Assembly: GCA_029261355.1 (NCBI GenBank)
Contig: JAJDBM010000049.1
Location: 62,001-126,000, forward strand
Direction of reading: 5' to 3'
Length of the DNA: 64,000 bases
Origin: Nitrospirales bacterium
GTDB taxonomy: Bacteria > Nitrospirota > Nitrospiria > Nitrospirales > UBA8639
Under the pieces are notes generated by a model. That model did no database searches and was not told where the DNA came from. It worked only from the letters and a program-made list of their open reading frames with translations. The position numbers and the translations under genes are program-made. Below are positions 17,275 to 26,503 of this stretch, piece by piece. Each line of letters opens with the position of its first letter. Positions within the stretch are counted from its first letter, which is position 1.

Positions 17275-18204
17275 TCAGGGGACTTTCTTTGTCATAAAAT
17301 CCACAATAATTCCTTCACGCAAGCCATAATCGCTCACGAGACAATGCTTGAATCCTAGCACTTCCATCACGATTCGAAGAATGATCGTGCCAATCACAAT
17401 CACACCTTCTCTGCCAGGCTCTAGGCCTTGAAGCTGAGAGCGCTCGACTGCTGTACGTGAAAGCAAGTCATTCTCAAGCTCACAAATCTTTTCAAATGAC
17501 AGCAAATAATTGTGGATACGCGCTGGCTCATATATCGATAATTCTTGCGCCATCGCAGCAAGGGTTGTCACGGTGCCAGCCGTCCCGACGAGCGTCACAG
17601 CTGATACATCCCCAAACGTTGGGCGAACTCCCTGAATATCTGTATGAATAATCTGTTCCGCCACATGTACTTCATATTCGCTTGGAGAATCACTTTGGAA
17701 ACACCGCTCAGTCAACCGAACAACCCCAAGGTCAAGAGAAACGACAATAGGTTGTCCACCTTGAGACATACGAAACAATTCAGTGCTCCCTCCTCCAATG
17801 TCTAGGCCTACAAAACTTTCTCCTGCCATGGGTAGCCCATATTCAATGCCGACTAAGGTGCGTCTGGCTTCTTCTTCTCCACTCAATACTTCGATCTCAA
17901 GACCTGTTTCCTTTTGCACATAAGAAAGGAACTCCTGCTGATTCGTCGATTCCCGAACAGCACTGGTAGCCACGGCAACTGTGGCCTCAACCCCATAAGA
18001 AATCATAATTCCCTGCCATTCGCATAGAGTTCCCACAACTCTGTCCATAGCATTAGGTGCCAGGATATGCCTCTGATCAACACCTTCTCCTAATCGAAGC
18101 ATTCGTCGATCGGAATTAATTTCACGCAGCGACCCATCCTTCGAAATATCAACAATGAGCAGTCGACAGGTTAAGGTTCCAATATCAATACCGGCCACAA
18201 TCAC
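17275..18204 (-). CDS. Ppx/GppA family phosphatase (exopolyphosphatase or pppGpp hydrolase)
   Basis: Member of the ASKHA fold. The phosphate-1 motif is VAGIDIGTLTCRLLIVDI and the second is VGLDIGGGSTELF; the catalytic Glu region is ATSAVREST. Length 309 residues corresponds to the short single-module Ppx/GppA type without the C-terminal HD domain. Start at GTG 18204, with GGGAGGAA eight bases upstream. It is convergent with the methyltransferase gene and stands alone. Which of the two activities dominates cannot be told from sequence. Confidence 0.92.
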   Translation of the reverse strand: MIVAGIDIGTLTCRLLIVDISKDGSLREINSDRRMLRLGEGVDQRHILAPNAMDRVVGTLCEWQGIMISYGVEATVAVATSAVRESTNQQEFLSYVQKETGLEIEVLSGEEEARRTLVGIEYGLPMAGESFVGLDIGGGSTELFRMSQGGQPIVVSLDLGVVRLTERCFQSDSPSEYEVHVAEQIIHTDIQGVRPTFGDVSAVTLVGTAGTVTTLAAMAQELSIYEPARIHNYLLSFEKICELENDLLSRTAVERSQLQGLEPGREGVIVIGTIILRIVMEVLGFKHCLVSDYGLREGIIVDFMTKKVP

Positions 18205-18319
18205 CGTTCATTTCCTCCCTCAGTTCGCTTTTCCTTCAGCCATAAGGTGTGATAGGATTTATAAACCATTATTTGCGATAACTTGATTATGCCTCAACGA
18301 TTAAGGAGCTACGAAGTAT

Positions 18320-18592
18320 ATGTCAGAAATTTCTTGTCTCAAGTGCGAAAAAACCGCAGAAATGATGACCGACAATCTATTCTTAGGAAAACTGGAACAG
18401 GAGATCAAGACAAATGTCTGTCAGGATTGCTGGAATGAATGGAATGGACCTGGTGGAGTCAAAACCATGGTGATTAATGAATATCGCCTGAACCTTGGGG
18501 ATGAAAGTGCCAGAGACACTCTTAAAAATCAAATGAAGTCATTCTTTAAGCTAGCGGACGCCTCTGCTGAATTTAAAGATTACCGCACCTAA
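18320..18592 (+). CDS. YggX-like Fe(II)-trafficking family protein with two CxxC pairs
   Basis: 90 residues. The C-terminal two thirds follow YggX closely in pattern (FLGKLEQEI, CWNEW, TMVINEYRLNL, LKNQMKSFF). YggX protects Fe-S clusters from oxidation and has one N-terminal Cys. Here there are two CxxC pairs: CLKC near residues 5-8 and CQDC near 34-37. Together these could bind zinc, iron or an Fe-S cluster. Start ATG at 18320 behind AAGGAG. It is a single gene, divergent from ppx. Confidence 0.8.
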   Translation: MSEISCLKCEKTAEMMTDNLFLGKLEQEIKTNVCQDCWNEWNGPGGVKTMVINEYRLNLGDESARDTLKNQMKSFFKLADASAEFKDYRT

Positions 18593-18801
18593 ATCATTTC
18601 GCACATTCAAGACCTCCATCCCTACAGCATGAGTGTTACCACTTTCCAGCCCCCCTATTGGTGGAGGTGAATGGACTCATGCATTCTAAAGGCTTGAGCC
18701 ATTTCCATACTACATTGTCACCCTCTTTAAGATTCACATTATCAAAACCGATATCATCATGATACATCCTCTACGAATCTTAAAGAATCCAGGAGTGTCA
18801 T

Positions 18802-19707
18802 ATGTCTTCAATTTCTCAGATTGTGAGCCATCTTCCTAGCTTTCAACCTCTTTCGCAAAGTCCATCATTCACAGCCAATACCAATCAAATCCAAGCTCGC
18901 TTTCAAACGTTAACGAACACAAGCTTCAGCTTTGTCACAGCCGAAGGTGATCGGGTGTCGCTTTCATCCGGCTCTCAAGTCAACACGTCATTAGACACCT
19001 ATACCTTTCAAGGTTTGACAGAAGGTCAAACGACTGGAGTCCAAAGCCAGAAGTTCAGCACATCGATTCAACAAAATTTCCAGTTACTCATTGAAGGCGA
19101 TCTGAATGAACAAGAACAGGCGGATATTCAAGAATTCCTCAAATCGGCCAAGAGCATTTTCCAAGATTTAGCTTTAGGGAACACCGAAGAAGCCACTAAC
19201 ACCGCTGTCTCCTTAGGAAACCTAGAATCCTTGGCACAAGCTTCACTGTTTGTGCGCCAGGCCACGTCAGTCTCTATTGCCACACAATCCAGCCGCATCG
19301 CATTTCAAGAAGGCAAAGGATTGAATGAAGCATCAAGAGGAAATGCCCAATCCGAACCAGGAAGACTTAGTACTATAGAGCAAATTCTTGAAAAAATTCG
19401 AGATGCCCAAGATAATTTCCAAATTGATCCAGAAAAACTAGTGAATCGATTACCGACACTCGCGACGACAGTCCTACAATCCATTGAAGATAATACTCCT
19501 GAAACAACAGACTCTCGCCCATCGATCTTGAAGCAGATTCAAAACGCATTCTTCGAATCAATTCTTGAATCCACTAAGAATACGCCCCCTCAACAAGATG
19601 CAGAAGAAACAGTCGCTGATCGAATCTCCGCAGTGTCCTCTCCACCTCTCAATATTGAGGAACGGCCAAATGGGACCTCTCCCGAACTGGAAACGACCCA
19701 GATCTAA
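18802..19707 (+). CDS. Uncharacterised Ser/Thr/Gln-rich protein
   Basis: 301 residues; I do not recognise the family with confidence. There is no signal peptide or membrane helix. The N-terminus is rich in Ser, Gln and Phe. The middle has a distinctive segment, FQLLIEGDLNEQEQADIQEF, followed by an amphipathic helix and EQILEKIRDAQDNF. The C-terminus is acidic and disordered-looking. The low-complexity ends and the polar composition suggest a scaffold or exported structural protein; that is only inference. Start ATG at 18802 with AGGAG upstream (CCAGGAGTGTCAT). Transcribed toward yqgE. Confidence 0.6.
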   Translation: MSSISQIVSHLPSFQPLSQSPSFTANTNQIQARFQTLTNTSFSFVTAEGDRVSLSSGSQVNTSLDTYTFQGLTEGQTTGVQSQKFSTSIQQNFQLLIEGDLNEQEQADIQEFLKSAKSIFQDLALGNTEEATNTAVSLGNLESLAQASLFVRQATSVSIATQSSRIAFQEGKGLNEASRGNAQSEPGRLSTIEQILEKIRDAQDNFQIDPEKLVNRLPTLATTVLQSIEDNTPETTDSRPSILKQIQNAFFESILESTKNTPPQQDAEETVADRISAVSSPPLNIEERPNGTSPELETTQI

Positions 19708-19820
19708 ATAAGCCCCCGCCTCTTTTCCATGTGGCCGAAGAGTCACATATTGTGAAGAGCCCTTTTTTCACGATTCGATTCAATCCTCCCTCTTGAACCT
19801 TATAGAACAGTCACTGTAGG

Positions 19821-20390
19821 ATGACACCTATGGCCACTGATTTAGGAAAAGGGGTTTTCCTCATTGCCACGCCGTCTTTGCGTGACCCCAATTTTCGACA
19901 AACCGTTATCTTGTTGTGCGAACATGGTAATGAAGGTGCCCTTGGTGTTGTCATCAATCGACCCACCGAAATCAACATTACTGAAGTGCTTCCTCAAATC
20001 CCAATTATTGAAGGGCAGCGTCACCAGGTATTCACAGGCGGGCCCGTGCAAAAAAATAGTTTACTTATTCTGTATCGTGTTCCAGAAGAACCATCTGACA
20101 CTCATCACGTTGTCGATGGTGTCTATTTAGGGGGAAATGTTCAAACACTTGAGCGGATATTAGAACAACCATCCCTCAACGAAGCATTCCGAGCATTTAT
20201 GGGATATTCAGGTTGGGCCCCTGGGCAGCTAGAAAATGAGATGCAAAGTGGTTCTTGGCTGACCCTACCTGCAGACCCGACATGGGTATTCGAGAAAGAT
20301 CCAACCCTGTTATGGGGGGACATTATTCAATCATTAGACGAGAGCTATAAAATCTATACCGATATGCCCATAGACCCCACATTGAATTAA
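19821..20390 (+). CDS. YqgE/AlgH family protein
   Basis: 189 residues with the family landmarks: GVFLIATPSLRDPNFRQTV, then LLCEHGNEGALGVVINRPT, FTGGPVQKNSLLILYR, and GYSGWAPGQLENEMQSGSW. The function is not settled in the family; links to alginate regulation and stress have been proposed in Pseudomonas. Two ATGs, 19821 and 19830, could start it; the second is better placed relative to AGGA. No clear operon partner. Confidence 0.93.
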   Translation: MTPMATDLGKGVFLIATPSLRDPNFRQTVILLCEHGNEGALGVVINRPTEINITEVLPQIPIIEGQRHQVFTGGPVQKNSLLILYRVPEEPSDTHHVVDGVYLGGNVQTLERILEQPSLNEAFRAFMGYSGWAPGQLENEMQSGSWLTLPADPTWVFEKDPTLLWGDIIQSLDESYKIYTDMPIDPTLN

Positions 20391-20463
20391 GAATCCCAAA
20401 CATCCTCCCCCTGTGTCTCTGCTTCCACTTTCCTCGTCACACATAGCTCCTTATCACCGCAGC

Positions 20464-20598
20464 ATGCCTGTATCGCCGTCAATTCGCCACAAACGACAAG
20501 CTAGATTAATTGGCAAGCCTCGACTGATTAACCCATCACAACTGAAGAGTTCAGATATTGAGGAATTATATAGTTGGAAACGAGGACGAACTTACTGA
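20464..20598 (+). CDS. Possible small basic protein (44 residues)
   Basis: A 44-codon frame after yqgE that begins MPVSPSIRHKRQARLI and ends WKRGRTY, rich in Arg and Lys. It has no clear ribosome-binding site and I recognise no family. I considered whether it could be a Pup/UBact-like modifier, but it lacks the C-terminal Gly-Gly-Glu/Gln or Arg-x-Gly-Glu/Gln end. Most likely a chance frame. Confidence 0.2.
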   Translation: MPVSPSIRHKRQARLIGKPRLINPSQLKSSDIEELYSWKRGRTY

Positions 20599-20614
20599 GT
20601 GAGGAAAATTATTG

Positions 20615-21097
20615 CTAAAAACACAGAATTGCTTGAGCTGAAAGCTCGGAAAATAGCTCTTCGGATTGACGATGAATCAGCCCATCATTCATCAGCTCTT
20701 CGTCAGACAAACTTCCTTCATCTGGCCAGAAATACACGATCATCGTATCTTGTCCGTCCAATAACTCAGGATAGGTCAAGGCTTTAAAATCTAACCCTCC
20801 ATCGCGAACCGCCTCAACTATATCGTGCAGCGTATGTTGATGGAATCGTTCGGAGAAATATGTGCCAGACAATAAGAGACTATGACCTGTGAGAGAGTAG
20901 TCTATAGGACGCACTCCAATCGTTAACCAAGTTTGAGCATCAAATGTATACTTCGATAATCGCCCATGCCACGTGGTTTGAGCTCCACAATACCAGAGGA
21001 TCTGCTTCCATGAAGAGGTTGGAAGAGCACTGACAAAATAATGCTCAGACTTAATAGATGACGTCATCGCCATGTGATCCTTTGGCTTGTCGTGCAT
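20615..21097 (-). CDS. Uncharacterised protein (160 residues)
   Basis: I do not recognise a family. No signal peptide or membrane segment. The protein is soluble-looking, with several Trp and Tyr (SSWKQILWYCGAQTTWHGRL) and an acidic patch around DEGSLSDEELMNDG near the C-terminus. The single long frame starts at the ATG at 21097. A GGAGG lies about 14 bases upstream, slightly far. The next region to the right is about 430 bases of gene-free DNA. Confidence 0.5.
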   Translation of the reverse strand: MHDKPKDHMAMTSSIKSEHYFVSALPTSSWKQILWYCGAQTTWHGRLSKYTFDAQTWLTIGVRPIDYSLTGHSLLLSGTYFSERFHQHTLHDIVEAVRDGGLDFKALTYPELLDGQDTMIVYFWPDEGSLSDEELMNDGLIHRQSEELFSELSAQAILCF

Positions 21098-21529
21098 CGT
21101 TATACTGCACGCCTCCTCTTCCAGAAAGATAGATCATAAGCAATGAGACCAATTGAAACGCTCAGCCCGCCTCTAGCTGTCTACTCTGCCCTTGAATCAA
21201 AATATCGAATAAGATACCAGTCGTATCTTGCGTCTCACTTAGATATTTCCTCTTAAGGTCCACTCTTAAGAAGCCAGTTGGTCATAGGCTCTGAGGAACA
21301 TTTGGCCTGCATTCTTTGATTATCTATATCATCAATAATTACTGAATACCGTACTCCTCACTCGCAGAATTTGATAGGTAATAATACCTCTGACAATGAA
21401 TCCCAAAACAAGAAATAGTCAAACCATAGCATCAACAGACTAGGAACGAATGAACGCTTACAACATGAGGGAAGTCCCAAACATCTGGTTCATTCCCATC
21501 GAACATTCAACCGACTATTTAACAAAGAT
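21098..21529. other. Non-coding region before the histidine kinase gene end
   Basis: About 430 bases with no frame supported by a ribosome-binding site. I see no repeat, terminator or RNA gene. The flanking genes both run leftward. Confidence 0.3.
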
Positions 21530-24500
21530 TTATGTGTGTAATACTTCATGGATTGTATGGCTCAGATCATGAAGAAGAAGGGGCTTCCACAAAAAAGCCC
21601 GAATGCCTAATTCCTTTGCCTTTTCTGGTACCATATTGGGACTATAGCCCGTGCAGAGAATAATCGGAATATCAGGTCGAAGACGAAGAAGCTCCTTTGA
21701 AAGACTTTCGCCTGTCATTATTGGCATTGTTTGATCAGTAATAACCAAGTCAAACTGATCTGGAGCTAAAGAAAATGTCTTTAAGGCTTCAACGCTTTGG
21801 GTAACAACCGTCACCGAGTAGCCGAGTTCTCCTAAAATTTCTTCCCCGAGATGAGCAAGGGATTCCTCATCCTCAACAAACAAAATACGCTCTCCATTCC
21901 CAAACGTCAGGGGCTTCTCATTGGATGGTTCCTGGACAGACGTCATCGTTAATTGAGGTAGTAGTATGGTAAAAGTCGTTCCAACTCCAACCTTACTGTC
22001 AACCCTCACCGCTCCCCCATGATTCAACACAATGCCATGAACGACAGACAACCCAAGGCCAGAACCTTCACCAGCATCTTTGGTTGTAAAAAACGGGTCA
22101 AACACGCGTTCAAGATTTCCAGGAAGAATCCCTGGACCGGTATCCCGAATGACGAGTTTCAGGTACCCCATTTCCGTTGCTTTTTGCCCTTGAAATAACT
22201 GGCTCATCTCCTCTTGCGTGAGTTGGCACTGATCTAACTCTACTTCAAGTACTCCCCCGGTCTCCTCCATCGCCTGTCCGGCATTGGCACACAAATTTAT
22301 CAACACCTGATGCATTTGAATCGGATCAGCAATAACTCGACACTCCTTCTCCATCAGCTTGGTCTTGATCTCGATCGTCGTGGGTAAGGTTGCTCGAAGA
22401 AATCGTAACGCTTCATCAATGACATCGGATAAATAAATAGGCTTAAATTCATGGTCAGTTTGTCGACTAAAAACTAAAATTTGTTTTGTAAGCCCTTTTG
22501 CTCTAATCCCTGCCGCATGAACTTCTTCAAGGTATCTATAAACCGGATTCGTGGGAGAGAGAAATGATCGAGCTAACTCATTAAATCCGAGGATCGCCGT
22601 AAGAATATTATTAAAGTCATGAGCAATCCCACCGGCTAACGTCCCAATCGCCTCCATTTTCTGAGCCTGTCGAAGCTTCATCTCACTTTCTTTTAAGGCC
22701 TGTTCTGTCGCCTCTCGTTCACAGGCAATACATGCCAAATGTGCCCCGGTACTCATGATGTGGTAATCGTAAGAACTTGGAGAACAGGGGACGGAATGGC
22801 AAATACCAAATGACCCAATAACCGCTCCATCTCGGCCAAAAAAAGGTGTTGACCAACAGGCTTGAATTCCATGTTCCACTGAAAAATCTTTAAACTTTAG
22901 GGTGTGAGGATTGTGTCTCACATCATGAACAATCACTTGCTTGCCAAGAAAAACGGCTGCGCCACAAGCCCCATTGAATTCGTTGATGTGTAGTCCATTA
23001 ATGGCGCTGGCAAATTCGTCAGACATAGACGGTGCGGCCCCTAAACGTAGGCTTTGGCCATCAGAGTCAACAAGAAGAATCGAACAAAACGTTCCTGGCC
23101 TCTCTTGTTCAAGTAAAAGACATAGCTTTTCAAAGATCAGATCTAGGGGCTTACCACAGGCCACGAGTTGCAAAACGGTATTTTGGGTATGGAGGATATT
23201 TTCGGTTCGCTTTCTGTCAGTAATATCAGTGGCAATTCCACAAACGGCGGAAGACTCATCGTTAAATGATGGAACAGGGAATTTAACGGAAAGATACGTA
23301 TGCGAACCATCATCTTGAGAAACTGTCTCCTCAAATTCCAGTGGCTTTTGCATCTCAAATACTTGTTGATCATTCGCCTGCAACATATCAGCAGTTTCTT
23401 TTGGAAATACGTCATGAACCGTTTTGCCAAGTACCTCCGTCCGAGAAAGAGAAAATTGTTTTTCCCACTGACGATTAACCAAAAGGTAGCGACCTTCTGG
23501 ATCTTTGACAAATACAAAAGCCGGGGAATGGTCGATAATAGATTGCAATCGCTTTTCATTATTCTTGCTTGTTAATTCAGCCTGCTTATACTTGGTAACG
23601 TCCAGGAGAAATCCTTGAATTCTATTCGGCTTACCGTGCCGGTCGAGCATGATAGTCACAAAATCATGCCCCCATACTGTCGTTCCATTCTTAGTCGTGA
23701 GACGATATTCAAAATCGAAGTCTCGTTTCAGCTTTACTGTTTCCCAAAAATGCCTGACAACCCAATCACGATCATCAGAATGAATACATTGTTCCCATGC
23801 CTGTACCGAAGAACTCCAATACTCCTCAGGAAACCCAAGAATGCGTTGGGCCTGTGATCCAATATATGTCAGTCGCCTCGTTGAATATTCTATTTCCCAA
23901 GGAATGAGGTTCGGGATTTCCGCCAACCCTTGAACGAGAGAGGTAGAATTCACCATTGACTCCTCAAGACACGAACACTCAATTGCCGCTCCCACGAGAT
24001 GGGCATAGACTTCGACGAGACCATGAGTCACTGCATCAGGAATACGAGGCTCAGAAAAATACAGCCCAAATGTTCCAAGAACCTTTCCTGTCGAAGCAAA
24101 AACTGGTACCGACCAGCATGCTCGCAGACCATGCTCCAAGGCAATTTTTTGATATCGCTTCCATCGATGATCACATGCAATATTTGAGACAATAACCGTT
24201 TCACGTTCATAAGCTGCCGCGCCACATGAACCTGACTGTAGACCAATCTCAATTCCATCTAACTCACGAATAAAGTCCGCAGGAAGACTAGGCGCAACCA
24301 TATGGCTCAACCTTGCACCATTCTGAAGAAGAATCGAGCACCACATCCCCGGCGACTTCTCTTCTATCATGTGACAGAAATGCGTTAGGACTTCCTGCAA
24401 TGACTCACCTTCAGAAATTTTCCCTCGAAGTTTTTTTTGACCAGCAAAAGACGAAAATGCTTGCAGCCGTGCGAATGCAAGCGGAGATAGGGGGAAAAGA

Positions 24501-24562
24501 GGGGGTGGAGAATTGAGTTCTTCTGCTTCCGGAGACAAAGAACTCGAAGGAGGAGATTCCAT
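21530..24562 (-). CDS. Hybrid sensor histidine kinase (GAF-PAS-PAS-GAF-HisKA-HATPase-REC)
   Basis: 1010 residues, cytoplasmic, with no membrane segments. In order: a GAF domain (about 45-210), a PAS with PAC (about 225-330), a second PAS (about 335-455), a second GAF (about 465-620) resembling the first, then HisKA with phospho-acceptor His648 in GGIAHDFNN. The HATPase follows with G boxes RDTGPGI and GSGLGLSVVHGIV, and a C-terminal receiver with phospho-acceptor Asp943 in LVITDQTMP. Both GAFs keep CGAA and ACWS cysteines (GSCGAA/GACGAA, RACWS/QACWS). The attached receiver implies a phosphorelay; no dedicated output gene is adjacent. Start ATG at 24562. Confidence 0.93.
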   Translation of the reverse strand: MESPPSSSLSPEAEELNSPPPLFPLSPLAFARLQAFSSFAGQKKLRGKISEGESLQEVLTHFCHMIEEKSPGMWCSILLQNGARLSHMVAPSLPADFIRELDGIEIGLQSGSCGAAAYERETVIVSNIACDHRWKRYQKIALEHGLRACWSVPVFASTGKVLGTFGLYFSEPRIPDAVTHGLVEVYAHLVGAAIECSCLEESMVNSTSLVQGLAEIPNLIPWEIEYSTRRLTYIGSQAQRILGFPEEYWSSSVQAWEQCIHSDDRDWVVRHFWETVKLKRDFDFEYRLTTKNGTTVWGHDFVTIMLDRHGKPNRIQGFLLDVTKYKQAELTSKNNEKRLQSIIDHSPAFVFVKDPEGRYLLVNRQWEKQFSLSRTEVLGKTVHDVFPKETADMLQANDQQVFEMQKPLEFEETVSQDDGSHTYLSVKFPVPSFNDESSAVCGIATDITDRKRTENILHTQNTVLQLVACGKPLDLIFEKLCLLLEQERPGTFCSILLVDSDGQSLRLGAAPSMSDEFASAINGLHINEFNGACGAAVFLGKQVIVHDVRHNPHTLKFKDFSVEHGIQACWSTPFFGRDGAVIGSFGICHSVPCSPSSYDYHIMSTGAHLACIACEREATEQALKESEMKLRQAQKMEAIGTLAGGIAHDFNNILTAILGFNELARSFLSPTNPVYRYLEEVHAAGIRAKGLTKQILVFSRQTDHEFKPIYLSDVIDEALRFLRATLPTTIEIKTKLMEKECRVIADPIQMHQVLINLCANAGQAMEETGGVLEVELDQCQLTQEEMSQLFQGQKATEMGYLKLVIRDTGPGILPGNLERVFDPFFTTKDAGEGSGLGLSVVHGIVLNHGGAVRVDSKVGVGTTFTILLPQLTMTSVQEPSNEKPLTFGNGERILFVEDEESLAHLGEEILGELGYSVTVVTQSVEALKTFSLAPDQFDLVITDQTMPIMTGESLSKELLRLRPDIPIILCTGYSPNMVPEKAKELGIRAFLWKPLLLHDLSHTIHEVLHT

Positions 24563-25029
24563 GCAGAAATCCTTTCACTGGCGCAAATTTACTCGATCAA
24601 CAAACCAAACGGAGTACTCGAAGTAAAATAGGAAGTAATGAGTCCGTATCCTGTCCGCCAATGAAAAAAAAGAAAGAAACGTTGTAACACCTCCTAGAAA
24701 AAATAGATGTGAGTCTTCAATATTAGAAAAAGAAAGAATAGAAAAAATATGACTGTCGAAACATGAGAATATGAATTATGTTGCTCACCGAAACGCCTTA
24801 TGCGAAAACGACTACCCCGTACCATAAGTAATGTCGACCAAGAGCGCATAGGCTGCCACTTTCCATTAATAATGTCAAGTAACGACACACGTCATTCTTC
24901 CCTATTTGCTCCATTCAATAAGGACTTAAGGATATGGATCGTAAGAATTATGTTGGGGGAAAATTTTCACATATCGCTATACCTTGAAGAACAACTATCG
25001 GTCTTGCTTGTTCTATGAGAAACGAAGCC
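24563..25029. other. Non-coding, AT-rich region
   Basis: About 470 bases, A-rich with several oligo-A runs near 24660-24750. It presumably contains the promoter of the leftward histidine kinase gene. No supported gene was found. Confidence 0.35.
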
Positions 25030-25824
25030 TCATGCTGCAATACCACCCATAGGACAATTTGGATTCCAAGGGTCATACCTCACACCACATTCTCTTAGGA
25101 CTATGAGCAGATAGGCGAGGCTCTGAGAGACCACTCGCGCTACCGAGTCTTGTGCCTCTTTAGGCAACTGAGAAGATTGTGCTATTTCATGACTTTCACG
25201 AATACAGGCATCATTGGATAGCGCCTGATGTCGTATCCATCCGCTAGCCTTCTTCGACAAGAGCATTCCGGTTCGCCGTTCATAATGCTTGAAGCCAGTC
25301 AGTAAACTTGGAGCAAGAAAGCGCATCACATTTCCCATGGCATACACCAACGTCATCATCCCTTCCACGGCACTCCCCTCTCGACTCACGCACCACATGT
25401 ATTGATTCAATGTTTCGACTGAACTTCGAACAGGTGACTCAAATAGCTCCTGACAATGCACATCAAATTCCTCAGCCATATCTATCCACTGAGGCACATA
25501 CCATTTCATGATTCCACAATAACGCGTCAGCAGTATCTGTATTCTACAATCCGACCTCTTATCAGCAATCAAGCCAACCCACTCAGGTAACATCTTCACA
25601 AATGGATAGAGTTGAAGTAGACAATCCTGAACCTGCGATCGAGAAAAGGTTCCATTGGAGAGGTCAACGACGATAGAACATCGGTTCATTTCATATTCAA
25701 ATTGTGTGACCTCAACTGCGAGCCCTTCAAGCCAGTCATCCATGCATTCCTCAGAATGGGTCTGACAAATATCTCTCCCCCTTCGCTCTCGCCCAAATAC
25801 AATCGATGGTGGCATTGCAATCAT
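25030..25824 (-). CDS. Second heme-oxygenase-fold (TenA/PqqC-like) protein
   Basis: 264 residues, all helical by pattern. The segments DWLEGLAVEVTQFEYEM, VQDCLLQLYPFVKMLPEWVG and VSREGSAVEGMMTLVYAMG resemble the helices of TenA/PqqC-type proteins. Later helices carry DACIRESHEIAQ and a terminal LAYLLIVLRECGV. The metal-binding His/Glu pattern is weaker than in the homologue at 14960, so activity is uncertain. The protein is unusually rich in Cys, and its end is GGIAA. I chose the ATG at 25824, six bases after AAGGAG; the frame also opens from a TTG at 25869. It lies upstream of the histidine kinase in the same direction, 467 bases away. Confidence 0.55.
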   Translation of the reverse strand: MIAMPPSIVFGRERRGRDICQTHSEECMDDWLEGLAVEVTQFEYEMNRCSIVVDLSNGTFSRSQVQDCLLQLYPFVKMLPEWVGLIADKRSDCRIQILLTRYCGIMKWYVPQWIDMAEEFDVHCQELFESPVRSSVETLNQYMWCVSREGSAVEGMMTLVYAMGNVMRFLAPSLLTGFKHYERRTGMLLSKKASGWIRHQALSNDACIRESHEIAQSSQLPKEAQDSVARVVSQSLAYLLIVLRECGVRYDPWNPNCPMGGIAA

Positions 25825-26348
25825 ATGCACTCCTTTTCTCTCATGTTGTGAACTGAAGAATCTCAACAAGATGGGGGTACATCCTATGACAGCAATAAGG
25901 TTGCCGATTATGTCACATTTCTAAAACAATGCTTTTGGTGAAGCGAAGGAACGTGAAGCCGTTGCTTCCTAAGGACTTTTCATCTCTGGAACACCGAATG
26001 GTCTATCTTTACATCAGTGAAAAGGATTCAAAAAACTAACGAATAGGTTCGTCCATTGTCGCCACAATTGACAATACGTCAATTCATTGACAGGAATGTC
26101 TTTCCTCCGGCCGTCCCAATAAAATCCGCATAGCAGAGCATAGAGTTTTGCTCTAGTCATTCACCAGAGAAATAGAGTTAGGAATCCTAAACCACCATCT
26201 TTGCGCAAACTGACGACCTTCTCAACTCCCTTTCTTGGAAGCCCTAAAAAGGCAGAGTCTATTTTATCCCTGAGGCTCAAATTACGGACAAACACTAAAT
26301 ACAACATTGCTGAATGGGGGTTTTGTCAGACTATGAATAGGACAAAAG
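25825..26348. other. Non-coding region between the heme-oxygenase-like gene and the AmpG remnant
   Basis: About 520 bases with no supported gene. It may hold the promoter of the leftward gene at 25824. Given the adjacent AmpG relic, part of it may be decayed coding sequence, but I could not match it to a family. Confidence 0.3.
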
Positions 26349-26503
26349 ATGCTTGTCATATTTTTGACAGGCCTCTCATTAGGCCTGAGATCATGACTCC
26401 CTGGCTCCACGTTGAAATTTTGATTCGTGAGGAAGGACTTACTCGCAGCAGGATGAGATTATTCGGTCTTGTAGGTCTTCCCTACATACTCAAATTTCCT
26501 TGA
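26349..26503 (+). pseudogene. Frameshifted N-terminal fragment of an AmpG-like transporter
   Basis: Three short pieces in different rightward frames together follow the start of AmpG. MLVIFLTGLSLGL comes first, then LPGSTLKF, then REEGLTRSRMRLFGLVGLPY followed by ILKF and a stop. The intact leftward AmpG at 26482-27879 has MLFLGFSAGLPFLL, FSTLSAWL and RDEEVTRSAIGLFSWVGITY in the same order. The last 24-residue stretch matches at about half of the positions. The fragment covers only about the first 55 residues and ends where the intact gene ends on the other strand. I read it as the relic of a second, inverted ampG copy. Confidence 0.6.

Noticed and set aside
20464-20598. Basic 44-residue frame as a possible UBact-like modifier
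   Set aside because: It ends KRGRTY and has neither the Gly-Glu/Gln end nor the disordered Pro-rich composition; probably a chance frame.
26201-26390. 100-residue rightward frame beginning at 26201 as a gene
   Set aside because: Only its last part resembles a known family (AmpG), and that part is out of frame with the preceding AmpG-like pieces; it fits a relic better than a gene.
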